DNA from: Cordia subcordata | Taxonomy: Eukaryota > Streptophyta > Magnoliopsida > Boraginales > Cordiaceae | Direction: 5' to 3' | Assembly: GCA_028554755.1 (NCBI GenBank) | Contig: JAPTOF010000001.1 | Span: 8,414,501-8,478,500 of the forward strand | Length of the DNA: 64,000 nucleotides | In this document: positions 59,101-64,000 of the stretch, one piece after another | How positions within the stretch are numbered: position 1 is the first letter of the stretch | Layout: each line of letters starts with the position of its first letter | Translations under genes and position numbers: made by a program | Notes under the pieces: model-generated | What the model was told of the DNA's origin: nothing | The model's input: the letters and a program-made list of their open reading frames with translations, nothing else | The model's database searches: none

Positions 59101-59348
59101 GCATCTTGATGACCCTTTTCCTGATGTTGCTCTCTATAGAAGTATTGTCGGTGCCCCTTCAGTAAGGTTTGTCAATTTCTTCAGCAACCTACTGAGCTTC
59201 ATTGAGCAGTTGTGAAATGAATATTAAGGTTTCTTAAAGGTACTCAGTCATTAGGCCTGCATGTTCGACCCTCATCAGACTTCACACTCCATGCTTATTC
59301 ACATTCTGATTGGGCTGGTTGCCCAGATAACAGGCGCAGCACGCATGG

Positions 59349-59762
59349 ATGTTGCATTTTCATGGCAGAAATCTCGTCCTGTGGTCAACAAAGAATCAAA
59401 CAACAACGGCTCCCTCCAGTAATGAAGTCGAATACCGAGCCATTGCGTATGCCACTACCGAGGTTTGTTGGCTTCAGTCTTTACTTAATGAGTTACGTGT
59501 TCTGCCACCAATACACTGGTATGATAACATTGGTGCTATATACTTAACTGTCAATCCTGTGTTCCACGTTCAAACAAAACATATAGAGGTAGATGTCCAC
59601 TTCGTGCGCGAAAAAGTGGAATCCCATCAACTTTGTGTCTGCTTCGTTTCTTCAGTGGATCAATTAGCTGATATTATGACAAAAGGGCTATCTGTTACTT
59701 GGTTTAAGCTTTTATGTGACAAGCTCAACCTCACTCATTCGGCTTCACTTGTAGAGACATGA
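59349..59762 (+). pseudogene. copia RNase H remnant
   Basis: SSNEVEYRAIAYATTEVCWL, NPVFHVQTKHIEVDVHFVR and the terminal DQLADIMTKGLS block are the standard copia RNase H end. It runs into the 3' LTR, which starts at 59760. Confidence 0.85.
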
Positions 59763-59918
59763 TAAGATATAGTTGATTACGTATTTAAATTATTTGTCGT
59801 AACCTATTTTTTAGACTCTTGTCTAATTAGAATACTTGTACTTTTCACATGTGACAATTGTACTATAAAAGATTGTAAATTCCCAATGAAAAATATACAG
59901 AAAATATTTTCTCTAACT
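59760..59918 (+). repeat. 3' LTR of the copia element
   Basis: 159 bp, begins TGATAAGATATAG and ends TTTTCTCTAACT, followed by the AGTTC target duplicate at 59919-59923. Confidence 0.85.
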
Positions 59919-60269
59919 AGTTCCTTGGTTAGTCTCCACAATTTCATAGGTCTAAGCGTTTCTTTGGATCTATTGCCGCCGAACTTTTGCCTTTCCCACC
60001 TGACATAAGTCCTGTTAACATCAAATGGTTCGGCTATCGTGTTGGTGATGTGACGAACTAGGCCAACACGGCTTGGAATTCTTTCGGCACAGGAAGATAA
60101 GAGTAACGGGAAAGATTTTGCAAGCGGTGCAAAAATCCGCAAAGTAAGGCCACACTTGATCTGGTCCCATACCACGCACCTCTTTACCGACTTTGCCTCC
60201 CCATTGTGGCTGTTGTGCAGTTGCAGTGACAGCATGACCTATAATTAGAAGAAGAAAAAGCGTTTCCAT
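59919..60269 (-). pseudogene. LFS-like (START/Bet v 1-like) pseudogene, 5' part
   Basis: Family blocks appear in three frames: QWGGKVGKEV and GPDQVWPYFADFC (start-proximal frame), RIPSRVGLVRHI (second frame), AIDPKKRL (third), then TYEIVETNQG, again in the first frame, ending at the copia insertion. Plant lachrymatory-factor-synthase-like proteins carry W.GKV, DQVW....DFC, GLVRY, AIDP and SYEIVENN in this order, in a single exon of about 160-175 aa. The ATG at 60269 gives a short hydrophobic leader before QPQW; an upstream in-frame ATG at 60341 reads through a (GA)n tract. Several frameshifts make it a pseudogene even without the insertion. Confidence 0.7.
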
Positions 60270-60300
60270 GAGTGAGGGCGCTGCCAGAAAGAAATTAAAT

Positions 60301-60301
<1 letters not shown>

Positions 60302-60335
<34 letters not shown>
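60302..60335. repeat. (GA)n microsatellite
   Basis: About 17 GA units just upstream of the LFS-like pseudogene start. Confidence 0.9.
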
Positions 60336-60338
<3 letters not shown>

Positions 60339-61214
60339 CAATTTTGTTGTGAAAGGTCAGCTTAAGTTCAACTGATTTATGTACAGGAGTGGTGATAACT
60401 AATTCAGAGTTAGCCAAGTTTGGGTTCGTCTTTCTCAGATAAACGGACTCCTTCTGCATGTAAAGTCAATAATACGGATCATTTTATTAATTATCTAAAG
60501 TGAGACAATAAATTTTTCATGCATGGAGACTGGAGACCGGAGACTTGAGGCACACGTATGTGCACACGTAAGTTAAACACAATAAATAAATAAATATTAA
60601 CGTTTTAGATGCGATAGTAACTCTATCCTTAATTTGAATCATTTTCAACGGTATTCATGCAAAAAAAATTCTATGACAAATGGTTACCATAAAAGTGTTA
60701 TTGTTTTTTTTTTAATTTTACTTTTTACAAGGTGAAGAAAGTCGTGACGTTTAAAGTCTTCTCTAACAAAAGCAATCCATTTCGGGGAAAAAGATTTTGA
60801 AAATGTAGAATCGATGTCGAGAAAGTGGTCCAGATATGTGGATATTCACAAACGTGGATAAATGAAAAACTATAATACAAGCACTATCACAATTTTTTTT
60901 TATCTATATATTGTAAAACTCAAAAGTATTAGTAATTAAAAAATTGATTATTATAAATGACTTTTGATTTTATGAGAAATTAAGCTAGTTACATAACGAT
61001 CACACTAAATATAACAACCCGTAAGTCTTTTTCAAGTATCTAGATCAAATGGGCTGTATGCAGTATCCTCTGCAATGAAGAACCCAGTAAGCAGCTATTT
61101 CTACAAAGTTGATTAATCAATTTGCGTTTCTAATTGCATTCACGATAAATATACTTGTCGGTCATAAATAAAAATAAAAATTGGAGTCATCTTAATCACA
61201 AGATGTGTTGTAAC

Positions 61215-61400
61215 TTGTATATTCAACCGTACGACTCGACGCAGACCACGCATGTCAATGTTTACAACTGACCCAGATGCCCATTCGCCATCGTTGTTAC
61301 GTAGCAAACCACGCCTTTGACCCTTCATGCACCCATCAGTATTACTTTTCCAACAATGCACATAAAAACGCATGGCTTTAATTCCCAAAAGCATTGAGCA
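61215..61400 (-). pseudogene. LINE-type RNase H-like fragment
   Basis: The minus-strand frame contains KSNTDGCMKGQRRGLLRNN followed by DGEWASGSVVNI. This resembles the plant non-LTR retrotransposon RNase H block (K.NTDG..KG...GG.IR...G.W..GF..NI). Only about 60 residues match, with no start or flanking LINE domains, so it is a relic. Confidence 0.55.
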
Positions 61401-61895
61401 AATTCTCCCGAGGTGTTTTATAGAAGTCGATCTTTTTTCACTAGACATGGATTCTCTCTTATTTTTTTTATTTTTTTGGATCAATTATAGAAAGTTGGAA
61501 AAAAATTTTATACGAAACATGTTAAATTTATGAATATAAAAGTACATGCAATTGAAAACTTTAAGGGAAAAAAATTAACCATTTATTTCCACAGAATGCA
61601 TGTTTTCACTTCAGGATTTCGCATAGGATATTTGTTAATAATTTGTTGTTCTTCCTTTCCTTTGTTTTTTGAACCGTAACTTATTGGAAATTAAGATAAA
61701 GTCTTGTTCTTTTATAAAAGGCCAAAAAGAATAGTTATATTTTTTTAGAATAGTTATGCCTTTTTAGAGATAAGAGAGGGAATCAATCAAAATTTTTTAT
61801 TTAGTCATAGGTCTATCCATTACAAACCTAATAACTATAAGCCAATACTTAATCTATCATCTCAAATAAATTGTATAGTCTAATATTCTTACGTA

Positions 61896-62043
61896 GGAGG
61901 GATAATCTCCATACATTAGATAAAATGAAATTAATCTAGACTCTTTATCTCAAAATCCAAATTCTTTATCTGTTTTGCTTTTTATTTTGAAATAAAGGGC
62001 CTAGACTAATTTCATTTTATTTGAAAAGTTGAGATTGTCTCCC
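61896..62043. mobile_element. Foldback MITE, Stowaway-like, 148 bp
   Basis: The left arm (61896-61957) pairs with the right arm (61983-62043) along its whole length with mismatches: ends GGAGGGATAATCTC and inverted GGGAGACAATCTC, inner TAAAATGAAATTAATCTAGA and inverted ATAAAATGAAATTAGTCTAG. The loop is about 25 nt. TA flanks both sides (61894-61895 and 62044-62045), matching a TA target duplication. Tc1/Mariner Stowaway-type is an inference. Confidence 0.65.
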
Positions 62044-62732
62044 TATACATTGAAGAAAATAAAAATAAGGGAGAATTATTTTCAGTGTTTTCACTAAGGT
62101 CATACCAATTTGCAAAATGTTGATGCCTAGTGGAAAAAATTATTTAGATAGAGTAAAAATATTCTTCTATTTCAAAAATTAGTCATAATGTAATGCTTGT
62201 AAAAAATTTAGTGCCTGAACGACTTATGCGCTATCAATGAATTTCCTTGGTTACGTATGCATGTTAATTTGCTATTTGTTGTTTTTTTTTTTGGGTCAAA
62301 TGCGCGTTTGCTATTAGATCATATAATATTACAATGTTCTTACCTGCCATGTTCTTGAGTCAAAGGTTGTCATGATATTCAGCTTGATTCACCTTCTGGA
62401 TCAGGACGTCGAAAAATTTATTGGTGGGTCTGTCTAGATTAAGATTATCTTATATTAGTAATTCTTTCATAATTATTAGTATTCGTCCTAATCCGGTCTA
62501 TCTAACCTGCGGTGAGGCCTATGAGCAGAGAGTTAAAAAATTTCTTTATCGGGGAAATTTAATTAATAATTAGAAAAAGAGAGCTGTAAAAGAATTATTG
62601 TACTAATATATTATAAACAAATACCACGAGGACTAAGTACTCTAAAAATATTTAGAAATTATATTATTATTATTATTATTACTTTTAAAATACATTTCTC
62701 TCTATATAAATAACTAAGCATTGGTTGATCAA

Positions 62733-63420
62733 GGGTCTTTTCGGCAGATTTAACTGTTGGGGTGGTTGATAGCTGTTCGAGTAACTGATAGTTATTTGGC
62801 AAGCTAATAGCTGTTGTATTTTAGCTGTTAATTGATAGCTGTTTAGTTAGCTGATTAAATAAAATGTGTTCAGTAAAATTAGCTATTAAATTAACTGATG
62901 AATATAAAATAACGTAACAGGACATTAATACCTTGTTGTTGTTGTTATTATTGTTACTATTATTATTGTTATTGTTCTTGTTATTATTGTTATTATTTTT
63001 ACTACGACTAGAGAAATAAGATAATATATTTCACAATTAGATACTTATTTTTTTATAATCATATTTTAATATTAATATAACTAATTTTTAATAAAACATT
63101 TGTCTCAATATTGTAAAAAATTAATTTTAATAAATGCAGAATTATTTTGTAAAAAACGGTACTAACACAACTTAATACTTTTTAGTAATGTAGATCATAT
63201 TTATTAAAGGAAGGTAAAAATATAGAGATAGATTGGAGTAAAAGTAGAATTACCAAAAAAATGGAGAAAGGGTAGCTAAAAGGCTAAAATTTTTAGTTTT
63301 TGAGAAAAGTTAGTTGAAACGTTAAAAGTTCATTAAAAAGTTACTTGAAATATTAGTTTGCCAAACAACAATAATTTAAAAAAATAATATTTTAACTAGT
63401 CAAAATGTAAAAAGATATTA
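62733..63420. mobile_element. Second copy of the Harbinger-like element
   Basis: Shares the order of motifs with 8599-9388: TTCGGCA, GATAGCTGTT repeats, TGTTGTATTTTAGCTGTTA, ATGTGTTC.GTAAAATTAG, then AT-rich body, GAAACGTTAAAA and TTTGCCAAACAACA. The left end GGGTCTTTTCGGCA corresponds to the other copy's GGGCATGTTCGGCA. The right terminal repeat is missing or too diverged. A (TTG/TTA)n stretch lies at about 62936-63000. Confidence 0.6.
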
Positions 63421-64000
63421 TAATTACACAATTATAATATATGACGAATTATCGATTGACAATAAAATTTCGCGTGATTCTTCATACAGTCAATTAATCA
63501 TGTTTAGTCACACAATATTCTCTAAAAAAAGTATCCATATACTTGCCCTTACAACATGAGGCTTGTTGGGCTTATCATGATATCTCATATCAATCAAGGT
63601 GATAAACATAATATCGATATTATTGAATCAATTATGGTCAAATTATTCTTCCTATGATCAGAAATGATAAAAAGAGAAAAAAAAAAGGGTATATTTGTAT
63701 TGTATTAGAGGCTTCCGTAAATGACACCAAGGAATTGTTTATATAATTAATTGAATTGACACAATAATAAGCGAAATTGTATAATTGCCTATTTATTCAA
63801 TAAATAAATACATAAATTATCATCCCAAAAGAATTACACGATAATTTGGCTTTTGGTGCTTACACTAACAACTTGAGGCATAAATTCTTGTATCGATTTG
63901 TGAAATTGTCTTGTAACACGAAACTTCATAAAAGTAGCGAAATTGGAAAAAAAAAAAAAAAAAGAAAAAAAAAAATTTGAAGCAAATATCAGAGCTGATC

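Larger units (their letters stand above)
55406..59918 (+). mobile_element. Ty1/copia LTR retrotransposon, degenerate, 4.5 kb
   Basis: 5' LTR 55406-55563 and 3' LTR 59760-59918, with about 20 differences by eye. AGTTC on both sides (55401-55405 and 59919-59923) is the 5-bp target duplication. A PBS TGGTATTAGC follows the 5' LTR at once, matching initiator tRNA-Met. Order gag, integrase, reverse transcriptase, RNase H gives the copia class. Gag is followed almost directly by the protease C-terminal region, and the CCHC knuckle and protease active site are not visible, so an internal deletion is likely. Many stops and frameshifts interrupt pol, so it is not autonomous. LTRs are unusually short. 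Purine tract before the 3' LTR is weak. Confidence 0.92.
60342..64000. other. Terminal intergenic region
   Basis: No gene. It contains a LINE RNase H scrap (61215-61400), a foldback element (61896-62043), a Harbinger-like element (62733-63420) with a TTG/TTA microsatellite, and A-rich sequence at the end (63949-63975). The remainder is AT-rich and unassigned. Confidence 0.6.

Overview
The window is AT-rich nuclear DNA from a flowering plant, most likely a eudicot. It shows small exons with long AT-rich GT-AG introns, plant-type retroelements and MITEs, and proteins that follow plant family members closely. There is no operon structure, no CRISPR array and no rRNA or tRNA gene. The species cannot be named from the sequence alone.

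Four intact protein-coding genes can be assembled exon by exon, and each gives an uninterrupted reading frame. (1) 20-3737, minus: a histidine-containing phosphotransfer protein (AHP type, cytokinin phosphorelay), 5 exons, 143 aa, at the window edge. (2) 12425-29095, minus: organellar tryptophanyl-tRNA synthetase (OVA4 type), 15 exons, 408 aa, including a 22-nt microexon. (3) 31254-38036, plus: plant cereblon homologue (LON plus CULT domains), 10 exons, 543 aa, with the ligand-pocket tryptophans and zinc cysteines at the same spacing as human CRBN. (4) 43131-48064, minus: cytosolic-type NADP-malic enzyme, 19 exons, 587 aa. Genes 2 and 3 are divergent, about 2.16 kb apart. The four genes act in unrelated housekeeping or signalling pathways and do not form a functional cluster.

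The rest is transposon-shaped. A degenerate Ty1/copia element (55406-59918, LTRs about 158 bp, TSD AGTTC) sits inside a broken lachrymatory-factor-synthase-like (START/Bet v 1-like) gene on the minus strand, splitting a conserved block. Three copies of a TRIM miniature retrotransposon (about 260 bp, tRNA-Met-like PBS and purine tract) lie in introns of genes 1 and 2, all in the host-gene orientation. A 1256-bp solo LTR (TSD GAGTT) lies just behind the cereblon stop codon, followed by a nested MITE cluster (39735-41185). Two related Harbinger-like elements (8599-9388 and 62733-63420), a Stowaway-like foldback (61896-62043), a SINE-like tRNA-derived piece (about 49.6 kb) and a LINE RNase H scrap (about 61.3 kb) were also recognised.

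Intergenic intervals 3738-12424, 38037-43130, 48476-55200 and 60342-64000 hold these repeats and otherwise nothing I can assign. I see no convincing undescribed biological system. The most informative items are the copia-split gene, the TRIM family with its host-gene bias, the assembled AHP gene, and repeated T-tract/G-tract junctions.
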